Of a stretch of 13,788 nt of DNA, positions 1 through 6,779 are shown in pieces (position 1 is the first letter of the stretch; each line of letters starts with the position of its first letter). Where the stretch lies: the NCBI GenBank assembly GCA_910586315.1, contig CAJUIP010000062.1, positions 1 through 13,788 of the forward strand, given 5' to 3'. A program made the translations under genes and the position numbers. The notes under the pieces are model-generated. The model was given only the letters and a program-made list of their open reading frames with translations, did not search any database and was not told the DNA's origin. The DNA comes from an uncultured Lachnospiraceae bacterium (GTDB lineage Bacteria > Bacillota > Clostridia > Lachnospirales > Lachnospiraceae).

Positions 1-3000
1 TTGCTCAAGCTTTCGCTCGTGCTATTGCTCAGGCTCTCACTCGTACTATTGTTCAGGCTTTCGCTTGTACTATTGCTCAGGCTCTCACTCGTGCTTGCAG
101 CGCTCTCACTTGTACTCTCACTCGTGCTTGCAGCGCTCTCGCTGGTACTCTCACTAGCGCTTTCTTCACTCGCTGCCTCACTGGCGCTCAACGAAGCAAC
201 GGCTTTCGCGTAGGAATCCGAATGAGACTCACTGTCATGCTCACTAACTTCCGAAAAACTATTAGAGTCTTCTATTGCCTGTTCACTTGCTTTTTCGCTT
301 TCAGAGTTCTCACTGTACGCGCTATTACTATAACTATCTGAATTACCCCTGCTTAGACTATCTGCAATCCTGGACTCAGACGTAGCCAGCTCAGAAGAAG
401 TGCTGATTGCTTCTGACTCGCTCTTCATCGTGCTATGATAATCGCTCAGAGCTTCGCTGCAATTTGTTACCTTGCTGCCGGCTTCTATCTCTCTGTCATA
501 GACATGCGTTGTTCTTTCTGTACATGTAGTATAATCTTTGTCTTTACGGATTGTGAAGGTATACTCCGGGGTATCAGAACCGTTTTTATACAGACCATAC
601 TTACCGTTCTTATCCAGTTTTAATACATAGTCTTTGCCAAGGTACTCGTAGTCAGTATTACTTTTGCCATTTTGAAGGCGGAAATGAGCGCCGGTAACCT
701 TCCTCCCACTATACTCATTTTTTATCAAAAGTGTCTTATTGGAATCCCCATCTAAAACAAGCTTGTGCCAATTACTTTCCTGATCCTGAACAACAACATA
801 CCGTCCAATACCCGTACCATTAGATGTACCAAGCACGCTAGCTCTGTCTGTTCCTCCTGCAACATCGTAGGTTTTACCATTAACTTCTTCAGATGTGTCC
901 AGCGTTGTACTTCCATTTTCGTTGTTGTTCAAAGCAGTATTTTTTCTATACTCTGTATAGTAGCCGGTAGAGCCGTCTTTGCTTATAACAAACAACTTTT
1001 GAATTACCGCATTGCCCTCTTCTCTCGTTCCGATAAGATAAGAAATGGTTCCATCCGGATTAATCTGTCTGGTAAAATCGCCGTCTTTATATGTTTCATT
1101 CCCTACTGTAATAATAACCTCTGTCGTGCCGTCTGCTTTATGGCGAATTTCGTAACTGACTCCCGGCCCTTTCTCAGCAGGAGGAACCGGAGTGGAAGGA
1201 TTTTTACCGCTCTCAACTGTTACCGTTTCGCCTTTTGATTCATTTTCTACATACTTTATTTCTGCTCTGTTTACGCTTACAGCTCCATTTTCATCCGTCG
1301 TATACTGATAAATCTCGGAAAGTTCTCTTCCATCCTTATCTTTATAATAAACCGTATAGTACTTGCCATCCTCATTCCATACGATTCCATCTTTATCCAG
1401 AGTCGAACCCTGGCTGACAATATTGTAGGTAATAATACTTTCCGCTACGCTTTTTCTTGTAGCTTCTAAATCTCCTTCTCCTGCAGCAGAAGTAGAATTC
1501 AATGCAGAAAGCGCCGAATCATACGTAGAAAGTGCCGAAGCCATTCCGCCTGAGAGATCGCTGAACTGGTAGGTTTCCGATGCACGCTCATATGTGCTTT
1601 GAGATTCCGAAATTGCCGCATAGGCAGAATCGCTTTCAGACGCTGCAACGTAAGCGCTCTGCGATGCCTTGCTGCTGTTCTCTTCAGACGTACTGTTCGC
1701 GATGTTCACACTATCTTTAGCGGCTTCACTTGCAGATGCGCTTGCATCGTTAAAGCTCTCAGATTCAGACACAGCATCGCTTCTGTTTGATTCAGAAGTT
1801 TTTTCAACCTCTTCTGAAGTCTGGGGAGCCTTTGATTCTGAAGTTTGCTCAGAACCTGATTCTTCTCCTAAAGTAACAGAATTTGCATCCTCCGCACCTG
1901 CTGTACTGCTTCCGAGGTCGTTGGCTGTGATATCTCCGTTGGCGATATCATTGCTGACAATATCTCCGTTAAGTGCACCGTCTGTGACATCGCCATTGGC
2001 GGTATTATCACCTATGGCATCTCCACTGACGTCACTGCCTGTAATATCCCCATTAAGGCCGCCGTCTGTGGCATCATCGCCCATAGTATCTGCGCTGGCG
2101 TCGCTGTCCGCGGTATCATTGCTGACGTCATTTCCTGTAGTATCTCCGTTAAGGCCGCCGTCTGCAGCATCGCCGCTGGCAGTGTCATCGCCTGTGGTAT
2201 CTTTGCCGGCGTCGCCGTCCGTGGTATCATCGCCGATATCTTCGCCTGTAGTATCTTTGCTGACGTCACCGTCCGTAATGTCATTGTCAGCATCTCCGCC
2301 TGTAGCATTTTCGCCGGCGTCGTTGTCTGCGGTATCACTGCCGGTATTTCCGCCCTCAGTATCTTCGCCGGCGTTGTCATTTGCGGCATCATTGCTGGTA
2401 TCTCCGCTGACATCGTCGCCTGTTGTATCATTGCCGGTGTCCCCGCCTGTGGTATCTGCACTGGCATCACTGCCTGCAGTATCATTGTCGGTGTCACTGC
2501 CTGTAGTGTCACCGTCTGTCTCTCCGTCCTCAGTATCTGCGCTGGCGTCGCTGCCCGTAGTATCATTACCAGTGTCTCCACCCTCGGTTTCTCCGCTGGC
2601 GTCGCTGCCTGTGGTATCACTGCCGGTCTCTCCGTCCTCAGTATCTCCATTGGTGTCGCCGCCCGTGGTATCATTGCCGGTGTCGCCGCCCTCGGTTTCT
2701 CCGCTGGCGTTGTCGCCTGCAGTATCACTGCCGGTATCTCCGCCCTCAGTATCTTCGCCGGTGTCGTCTGCGGTATCATTGTCGGCATCACCTGCTGTAT
2801 TGTCATCGACACCACTTGACGCCTCTTCTTCCTGAGTCTGTTCCTCTTGAACCTGCTCCTCCTGAACCTGTTCTTCCTGAACCTGCTCTTCCTGAAATTC
2901 CTCCTCGACAGGATCTTCCTGCTGTGCTTCCAGCTCTTCTTCCAATTCAGCTGCAAACACAACGTTGGCATCCATCGCTGCCCCGCCGAGAATAATACCG

Positions 3001-3062
3001 GCAGCTCCGGCAGCTTTCAAAACCTTATTTGCTTTATTGCTTTTGCGGTTTTTCTTGCTCAT
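1..3062 (-). CDS. Large secreted serine-rich repeat surface protein (3' end outside window)
   Basis: The frame is open without a stop from ATG 3062 to the window edge (1020 codons read). Layout: residues 1-37 form a signal peptide (basic MSKKNRKSNK start, Gly/Ala core, cleavage near VFA-AE); 47-80 carry four QEEQ(V/T) repeats; about 85-385 are a low-complexity Asp/Gly/Thr/Asn tract (GGDTGNDTTG-like units); 401-530 are Ser/Glu/Ala-rich; 550-870 are a non-repetitive, probably beta-rich part with many Tyr, the likely folded domain; 880-1020 are SES-rich and end in octapeptides STSESLSN/STSESAAS. This is the build of a glycosylated serine-rich adhesin, whose stalk and wall anchor would lie beyond the window; no anchor is visible. 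The start is supported by AAAGGA just upstream. It follows the BTAD regulator gene by 154 bases and has a promoter candidate of its own. Adhesin function is inference; secretion and repeats are seen. Confidence 0.88.
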   Translation of the reverse strand, partial: MSKKNRKSNKANKVLKAAGAAGIILGGAAMDANVVFAAELEEELEAQQEDPVEEEFQEEQVQEEQVQEEQVQEEQTQEEEASSGVDDNTAGDADNDTADDTGEDTEGGDTGSDTAGDNASGETEGGDTGNDTTGGDTNGDTEDGETGSDTTGSDASGETEGGDTGNDTTGSDASADTEDGETDGDTTGSDTDNDTAGSDASADTTGGDTGNDTTGDDVSGDTSNDAANDNAGEDTEGGNTGSDTADNDAGENATGGDADNDITDGDVSKDTTGEDIGDDTTDGDAGKDTTGDDTASGDAADGGLNGDTTGNDVSNDTADSDASADTMGDDATDGGLNGDITGSDVSGDAIGDNTANGDVTDGALNGDIVSNDIANGDITANDLGSSTAGAEDANSVTLGEESGSEQTSESKAPQTSEEVEKTSESNRSDAVSESESFNDASASASEAAKDSVNIANSTSEENSSKASQSAYVAASESDSAYAAISESQSTYERASETYQFSDLSGGMASALSTYDSALSALNSTSAAGEGDLEATRKSVAESIITYNIVSQGSTLDKDGIVWNEDGKYYTVYYKDKDGRELSEIYQYTTDENGAVSVNRAEIKYVENESKGETVTVESGKNPSTPVPPAEKGPGVSYEIRHKADGTTEVIITVGNETYKDGDFTRQINPDGTISYLIGTREEGNAVIQKLFVISKDGSTGYYTEYRKNTALNNNENGSTTLDTSEEVNGKTYDVAGGTDRASVLGTSNGTGIGRYVVVQDQESNWHKLVLDGDSNKTLLIKNEYSGRKVTGAHFRLQNGKSNTDYEYLGKDYVLKLDKNGKYGLYKNGSDTPEYTFTIRKDKDYTTCTERTTHVYDREIEAGSKVTNCSEALSDYHSTMKSESEAISTSSELATSESRIADSLSRGNSDSYSNSAYSENSESEKASEQAIEDSNSFSEVSEHDSESHSDSYAKAVASLSASEAASEESASESTSESAASTSESTSESAASTSESLSNSTSESLNNSTSESLSNSTSESLS

Positions 3063-3090
3063 ATATCCTTTCCCCTTTTTTCAGTGTATA

Positions 3091-3118
3091 ACTATAGTAT
3101 TTATGCAGAGTATAACAA
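3091..3118 (-). promoter_or_regulatory. Candidate promoter of the surface-protein gene
   Basis: On the minus strand TTGTTA (3118-3113) and TATAGT (3096-3091) are separated by 16 bases. Transcription would start near 3084, giving a leader of about 22 bases that carries the ribosome binding site. It lies in the gap after the BTAD regulator gene, so the surface-protein gene may be expressed alone as well as by readthrough. I see no clear terminator between the two genes. Confidence 0.5.
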
Positions 3119-3216
3119 AACAGGTCTTTCACCAGCTCTTTCATTTTCCGGTTTTCCTGCTTTTCATCTCTCACAATTCTTGAAAATCCGACATTTATAT
3201 CCGTTGACAATTCTGT

Positions 3217-4404
3217 CTACCACATACTTCCGTCATCCAGCAGGCAATAGTTGATGCCGCCCCGGCCGCCGCAGAGTTTTCGGAAGTCTCTGTCAATACG
3301 CATCCCAATATCCGAAACATTCTTTTTCCCTGCCCCTATGCAAAGCAGCAAATATTGATTCTCACTGTATTTTGCGTAAATATCTCCTCTACGCAGATGC
3401 GCCTTAAATGACGTACACAACTTCTTTCCCTGCTTTTTACAATACTCCCTCTCACTGGCAGGATGGCCCTCCGCATCCAGAATCGTACACAAAAATAGAA
3501 TGAAGGAAATGGTTCCCTCCCGGGCAGCAGTCCGTTTTACCATTCGGAAACAGTCCAAAAATCCGGGCAGCGTACAGCTGTATGCTCCTTCTTCAGGTTC
3601 CAGGCCCATCAGACACTTTTCGATATCCTCTGTTGTTCCCTCCGGCTGCTGCATCCAATCCCCAAGTTTGCGGAACCATGCCTGCTGATTTTTCGAAAAA
3701 AAGCCTCCCATCTTCTGTACATAAGCTGCCGTCTCCCGATAAACCTTCTCTGCCTCCTTGCGGCGCCCCAGCACAATCAGACTTTCTATCCGCCAGCCTT
3801 CCCACCCCTCGTAAGGGTAAAGCTCCGCCGCCTTGGCCGACAGACTTTCTATCCTTTTATAATCTCCCTCTTCCTTCAGATAGCAGAGCAGATACTTCAG
3901 TAATCTGGCATACATCTTCTGGTACTCTCTGCTTTTTTCTATCACCCACTGTTCACTGGATAACTGAGGCAAAAATTCTTTCTGATAAATCTCAAACGCT
4001 TTTTCACAGCATTCCGCTTTTTTCTGTCTGTCCTGCTCCCCCTCAAATTCCCCAGCTAAGCTTTCAAATTTCCATGCATCAGATTCCACCAAAACAATGC
4101 AGTCAAAACGCAGAACACCTTCATTTAAGATCAGATAATTCCCCGGCGGTAACGGCGATGCTTCCAGATATTTGCGGAGGCGAAAGATTGTATTATTGAG
4201 ACTGGCGTTAGGATCCTCCACATTCTCCCAGCCGTAGAGGAACTCCATAATATCCCTTTTATCAAACCCCTGTCCCGGTCTGGTCATCAGGATCTGAAAC
4301 AGCTGTGTAAATTTAGAATCTCTCTGTCTCCCAAAGCTAAGTGCTTCTTCTCCGTACCGAGCAGAAAATCCGCCAAACATTTTTACCAATAACTTCTTCG
4401 CCAT
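3217..4404 (-). CDS. BTAD/SARP-type transcriptional regulator with a degenerate GGDEF-like C-terminus
   Basis: The 395-residue cytoplasmic protein starts with a winged-helix OmpR/SARP-like DNA-binding domain (about 1-105; LLVKMFGGFSARYG, then ASLNNTIFRLRKYL). A helical BTAD/TPR-like domain follows (about 110-250; the YPYEGWEGWRIESL and GRRKEAEKVYRE segments are typical helix pairs). Residues about 280-390 resemble a nucleotide-cyclase fold: GDIYAKYSENQYLLL (340-354) sits where active enzymes have the GGDEF strand-turn-strand, but the catalytic signature is absent. The same module ends the diguanylate cyclase encoded 51 bases upstream, so the two probably share a ligand or partner. I chose ATG 4404, preceded by AAGGAG and GGGA; a GTG at 4425 in the same frame is possible. 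Target genes are unknown; the adjacent surface-protein gene is the obvious candidate. Confidence 0.82.
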   Translation of the reverse strand: MAKKLLVKMFGGFSARYGEEALSFGRQRDSKFTQLFQILMTRPGQGFDKRDIMEFLYGWENVEDPNASLNNTIFRLRKYLEASPLPPGNYLILNEGVLRFDCIVLVESDAWKFESLAGEFEGEQDRQKKAECCEKAFEIYQKEFLPQLSSEQWVIEKSREYQKMYARLLKYLLCYLKEEGDYKRIESLSAKAAELYPYEGWEGWRIESLIVLGRRKEAEKVYRETAAYVQKMGGFFSKNQQAWFRKLGDWMQQPEGTTEDIEKCLMGLEPEEGAYSCTLPGFLDCFRMVKRTAAREGTISFILFLCTILDAEGHPASEREYCKKQGKKLCTSFKAHLRRGDIYAKYSENQYLLLCIGAGKKNVSDIGMRIDRDFRKLCGGRGGINYCLLDDGSMW

Positions 4405-4455
4405 AGTATCCCGTCTCTCCTTCACGGTTTCTCTTCAGCACACAGCTGTCATTTT

Positions 4456-5415
4456 CTATCCCGTCGTCTTTTTATACCGGGCCGACTGTAGTTCATAACA
4501 ATGGTGAATCAGAACATCTTCTCCCTGCCTGCCGTCAAGAAATCTCTCTCGGATACGCGTCACGATTCTGTCTGCCTGTCCCTCCGTAGTATCAATAACC
4601 AGAAGCAGGTATTGACTGCTGGAATATCTGGTATACACATCTCCAAGCCGAAGTGTTATCCCGATATCCTTCCCCAGTTGTTCCATCAACACGTCCTTTT
4701 CGTAAGGAAGAGGGTTTTTTCCCTGTCCATCTACCACTGTCAGAAGAATCACACACGCTTTCTGCCCGCTTCTGGCAATTCCACGTTCCAAAAAACGGTA
4801 AATGCTCTTGAATGTCTCATAATCCTGACAATAGGCTTCCTGCTTTTGGATTTCTTCTGTCAGTTCCTCTTGAACCTGTCTGACATCCGCTATGTAATGA
4901 TCCTCTCTTTTTCTGTTTTTCGTCTTCGCTATATCCAATGTCCCTTTTTGCTGTTCCAGTTTTTCCCATGCACGTTCAAACAACTTCTGATATGTATTTC
5001 CCATCTTCCGCAGTTCCCAGACAACAGTCAGCGAAAGGGAACACCTGCCCTTTCCTCTGCTGGCATGAAAACGTTCCTGAATACGCCTGCAAATCTCCTG
5101 GGCCTGTTCCATATCATGACACTCCGGCATGAAAATCACGAATTCATCCCCTCCGCATCTGCCCAGAATATCATTGGGACGGATCATATAAGAAAGAATC
5201 TGTGCAACCTGTTTCAGGCATTCATCCCCCATCTGGTGGCCATACTGTTCATTAATCTGTTTCATGTGAACGACATCGCACAAAAAGAGCGCTCCTCCAC
5301 GCTCCTCTCTCATCTTTGATATAATTTGTGCTTCTGCTATGTCTTTCTTCAGCAGTCCTGTCAACTGATCCCACGCTTCTTCTTTTTTCCTTCCCGCATC
5401 CGGCTTTTCATTCAT
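4456..5415 (-). CDS. Diguanylate cyclase (GGDEF) with a second, degenerate GGDEF-like domain
   Basis: The 319-residue protein has no membrane segment. The first domain (about 14-165) has the hallmarks of an active c-di-GMP synthase: DQLTGLL (17-23), the metal-ligand region CDVVHMKQIN (Asp47), GHQMGD (59-64) and an exact GGDEF motif (88-92). RPND (79-82) sits five residues before GGDEF, which is the RxxD product-inhibition site, so feedback control is expected. A charged coiled-coil-like linker (about 165-200) leads to a second domain in which GDVYTRYSSSQYLLLV (258-273) replaces the GGDEF signature, so it is probably a sensor or partner domain. The start has GGGGGAG seven bases upstream. The gene begins 23 bases after the AP2 gene and ends shortly before the BTAD regulator, consistent with one operon. 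It makes c-di-GMP from two GTP; the effector is not seen. Confidence 0.9.
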   Translation of the reverse strand: MNEKPDAGRKKEEAWDQLTGLLKKDIAEAQIISKMREERGGALFLCDVVHMKQINEQYGHQMGDECLKQVAQILSYMIRPNDILGRCGGDEFVIFMPECHDMEQAQEICRRIQERFHASRGKGRCSLSLTVVWELRKMGNTYQKLFERAWEKLEQQKGTLDIAKTKNRKREDHYIADVRQVQEELTEEIQKQEAYCQDYETFKSIYRFLERGIARSGQKACVILLTVVDGQGKNPLPYEKDVLMEQLGKDIGITLRLGDVYTRYSSSQYLLLVIDTTEGQADRIVTRIRERFLDGRQGEDVLIHHCYELQSARYKKTTG

Positions 5416-5438
5416 TTTCCGCTCCCCCTTTTAACACT

Positions 5439-6122
5439 CTATTGCCCATCGGCCCCTTTGTTTTGGTATTGTGCAGGCGTATCATTGTAATTTTTTTTCT
5501 CCGCATATTGCTTTAAAAACGTGTCATACAATCTCTCCTCTGCCATAAGCCTCGCTTCCACGGCATCCTCAAAGCTCTCAAAGGAGCCAAGGTAGTACAC
5601 CTTGCCCTGAAATCCGATGCTGGCCCTCCAGCGGTTGTTCTCCCTCCGGTAAACGCCCCTGTGGCCGGTCGTATTATTTACAAACGTCTTCCGGCTGGCA
5701 ATCCGCTCCACGCAGGTCCCGTCAACGAAATGGATGGCTTTATTCATGTTTTCCTTCCGCTGTTCCTCCTGAAGGCATCCGCAGCTTTTTGTAACTCCCG
5801 ATGTGAGACTGGCGGACTTGCAGACGCACTGCTTCCCGCAGTCGCACTGACATTTCCAGCCTGTCAGGAGTCCATCCTCATCCAAAACCGCCTCCAGAAC
5901 CAGAAGCCGCCCGAAACGCAAGCCCGTCAAATCCCGGGCCCGCTTTTTCTGTGCCGTTCTGCGGTAGCATCCACAGCTCTTTGTATGTCCGTTTTTTAAA
6001 TGTGACTCCTCTACAACGGTTTCCTTCCCGCACTGGCATCTGCAGAGCCAGTAATGTTTTGGGCTGTTCTCCCGCTCCACTTCCCGAAGTACCGTCAGCA
6101 TTCCGAACTGCTTCCCTGACAT
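5439..6122 (-). CDS. AP2-domain DNA-binding protein with two zinc-knuckle repeats
   Basis: The 227-residue protein has two tandem cysteine-rich repeats. In repeat 1, C27, C29, C31, C50 and C52 lie in LCRCQCGK...KSCGC; in repeat 2, C91, C93, C95, C114 and C116 lie in KCQCDCGK...KSCGC. Each repeat opens with a (Q/R)FG-hydrophobic strand. An AP2/ERF-type domain follows (about 152-205; TGHRGVYRRENNRWRASI, then YYLGSFESFEDAVEARL). In bacteria such AP2 domains occur in phage and mobile-element proteins and bind DNA; a nuclease centre is not apparent. I chose ATG 6122 because GGAGAAAGAG precedes it with good spacing; TTG 6140 and ATG 6134 are in frame but lack a binding site. It is the first gene of the operon with the diguanylate cyclase and lies directly beside the palindromic inverted repeats, so it may control them or be controlled through them. 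Confidence 0.82.
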   Translation of the reverse strand: MSGKQFGMLTVLREVERENSPKHYWLCRCQCGKETVVEESHLKNGHTKSCGCYRRTAQKKRARDLTGLRFGRLLVLEAVLDEDGLLTGWKCQCDCGKQCVCKSASLTSGVTKSCGCLQEEQRKENMNKAIHFVDGTCVERIASRKTFVNNTTGHRGVYRRENNRWRASIGFQGKVYYLGSFESFEDAVEARLMAEERLYDTFLKQYAEKKNYNDTPAQYQNKGADGQ

Positions 6123-6173
6123 CTCTTTCTCCATATGCAAAATCGCTCATTACATAATACTTATTATGTAATG
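6121..6173 (-). repeat. Left arm of a 53-bp inverted repeat (palindrome 1 plus leader)
   Basis: Positions 6148-6173 form a near-perfect 26-bp palindrome with 12-bp arms CATTACATAATA / TATTATGTAATG around a 2-base centre. Read on the minus strand it continues into a 27-base leader (ATTTTGCATATGGAGAAAGA core) that ends at the AP2 start codon and supplies its ribosome binding site. The whole 53-base stretch recurs in inverted orientation at 6316-6368 with five mismatches that I can count. Confidence 0.85.
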
Positions 6174-6315
6174 TAACGCCATAAGGCTTTTATTATGAAA
6201 GCCGAAATTTACCGCTTATTTCCGCAGTTTTTTGAATCTTCCAAAAATCTATTGAACAACATTGGTAAAAATGTTAAAATAAATGTATGTACAAAAAAGA
6301 CAGGAGGCTTTTTTT
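6174..6315. promoter_or_regulatory. Candidate invertible promoter segment, now facing away from the operon
   Basis: The 142-bp segment lies between the two inverted-repeat arms. On the plus strand it carries TTGAAC (6252-6257), a 17-base spacer, TAAAAT (6275-6280), and then AGGAGG (6302-6307). No comparable promoter is seen on the minus strand towards the AP2 gene. If the segment flipped, the promoter and AGGAGG would point into the palindrome-leader of the AP2 operon. A promoter between inverted repeats is the build of site-specific phase-variation switches. Inversion itself is inferred; no invertase gene is recognised nearby. Confidence 0.55.
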
Positions 6316-6368
6316 CATTACATAATAAGTATTATGTCATGGACAATTTTGCATATGGAGAAAGAAAT
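6316..6368 (+). repeat. Right arm of the 53-bp inverted repeat (palindrome 2 plus leader)
   Basis: The palindrome at 6316-6341 has arms CATTACATAATA / TATTATGTCATG, one mismatch from perfect. It is followed on the plus strand by the same leader core (ATTTTGCATATGGAGAAAGA) found before the AP2 gene on the other strand. Here the ATG that starts the AP2 gene is replaced by ATC and no real gene follows, so this looks like the partner copy of a switch rather than a gene start. Confidence 0.8.
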
Positions 6369-6371
6369 CTA

Positions 6372-6400
6372 TTGAAAAATTCAGATAATAATGATAGAAT
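6372..6400 (+). promoter_or_regulatory. Second outward-facing promoter, related to the one at 6252
   Basis: TTGAAA (6372-6377), a 17-base spacer and TAGAAT (6395-6400) form a good sigma-A promoter. About 6363-6459 is a diverged direct repeat of 6243-6341: promoter, about 25 bases, ACAGGAG, then a palindrome. After AGGAG (6422-6426) the ATG at 6435 is followed at once by ACA TAA TAA, so the best ribosome binding site here opens only a two-codon frame. Downstream there is no gene before the terminator at 6627. Confidence 0.65.
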
Positions 6401-6433
6401 GGACTTGTGTATAGAAGAAACAGGAGATGTTTT

Positions 6434-6459
6434 CATGACATAATAAGTATTATGTCATG
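6434..6459. repeat. Third palindrome, perfect 12-bp arms
   Basis: CATGACATAATA, centre AG, TATTATGTCATG. This is the only fully perfect copy and it lacks the leader found after copies 1 and 2. Because each copy is nearly symmetrical, recombination between any two could give inversion or deletion. It could equally be an operator or an RNA hairpin. Confidence 0.75.
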
Positions 6460-6460
6460 T

Positions 6461-6779
6461 TACATCTTTTTCGGATGTCCGAAATTGCATCTCCCGCCCC
6501 GAATAAGCGGTCTCTTGATGTAACAGCTCACAGTTCATTTCCAAGCTGTTACTGGAAGTTTGAATTGTCGATGGATATCGATGGATAGAAAAACCAGAAA
6601 AGTAACGTTCAATCAAAAAACGTATTAAAGTCCCGAAAATCGCTCTTGAAAGCGGTTCCCGGGACTTTTCCTGTCATTACTTTTAAATTATTTGACAAAG
6701 TATTCCGAATATACATTGGATAACCCTCGTATCTCATTTATCTGGCAGTCAGGAAGACCTGCAAATACGTCTATGCTGA
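6461..6779. other. Gene-free stretch with small inverted repeats
   Basis: I find no convincing gene here. It holds a short palindrome TTCGGA-TG-TCCGAA (6470-6483), a 9-bp inverted repeat GTAACAGCT / AGCTGTTAC (6520-6528 and 6544-6552, 15-base loop), two copies of TCGATGGAT near 6568-6586, and the terminator at 6627-6668. AATAAGCGGT (6502-6511) is the inverse of ACCGCTTATT near 6211, which may be chance. Confidence 0.6.
6627..6668. terminator. Bidirectional intrinsic terminator
   Basis: Outer stem AAAGTCCCG (6627-6635) pairs with CGGGACTTT (6660-6668), and an inner stem CGCT/AGCG (6641-6644 and 6651-6654) lies inside. The flanking A and T runs make it usable from both sides: it can end the CPBP-htpG transcript on the minus strand and stop the outward transcripts from 6252 and 6372 on the plus strand. 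Confidence 0.75.

Noticed and set aside
1..160. Short repeats at the left edge as a CRISPR array
   Set aside because: The repeats are contiguous 24-bp coding units in frame with the serine-rich protein, without unique spacers.
1669..2835. Long plus-strand frame rich in Ser/Pro/Val, and another minus-strand frame at 2012-2971
   Set aside because: Both are open only because the repetitive Asp/Gly/Thr codons of the surface-protein gene rarely create stops in other frames. The true frame has a signal peptide and continues uninterrupted to 3062.
3582..4199. Plus-strand frame of 205 codons opposite the BTAD regulator
   Set aside because: It is antisense to a well-supported gene, with no ribosome binding site or domain. 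Similar antisense frames at 4501-5319 and across htpG were rejected for the same reason.
5878..6150. Minus-strand frame MSDFAYGERDV... (90 codons) starting inside palindrome 1
   Set aside because: It overlaps the AP2 gene out of frame and has no ribosome binding site in the present orientation. The similar FAYGER start in the plus-strand copy at 6339-6443 is explained by the inverted DNA repeat. A short leader peptide remains possible after inversion.
6195..6443. Plus-strand frame of 82 codons across the palindromes
   Set aside because: Its start precedes the promoter at 6252, lacks a ribosome binding site, and the frame spans tandem regulatory repeats. Nothing resembling a domain is seen.
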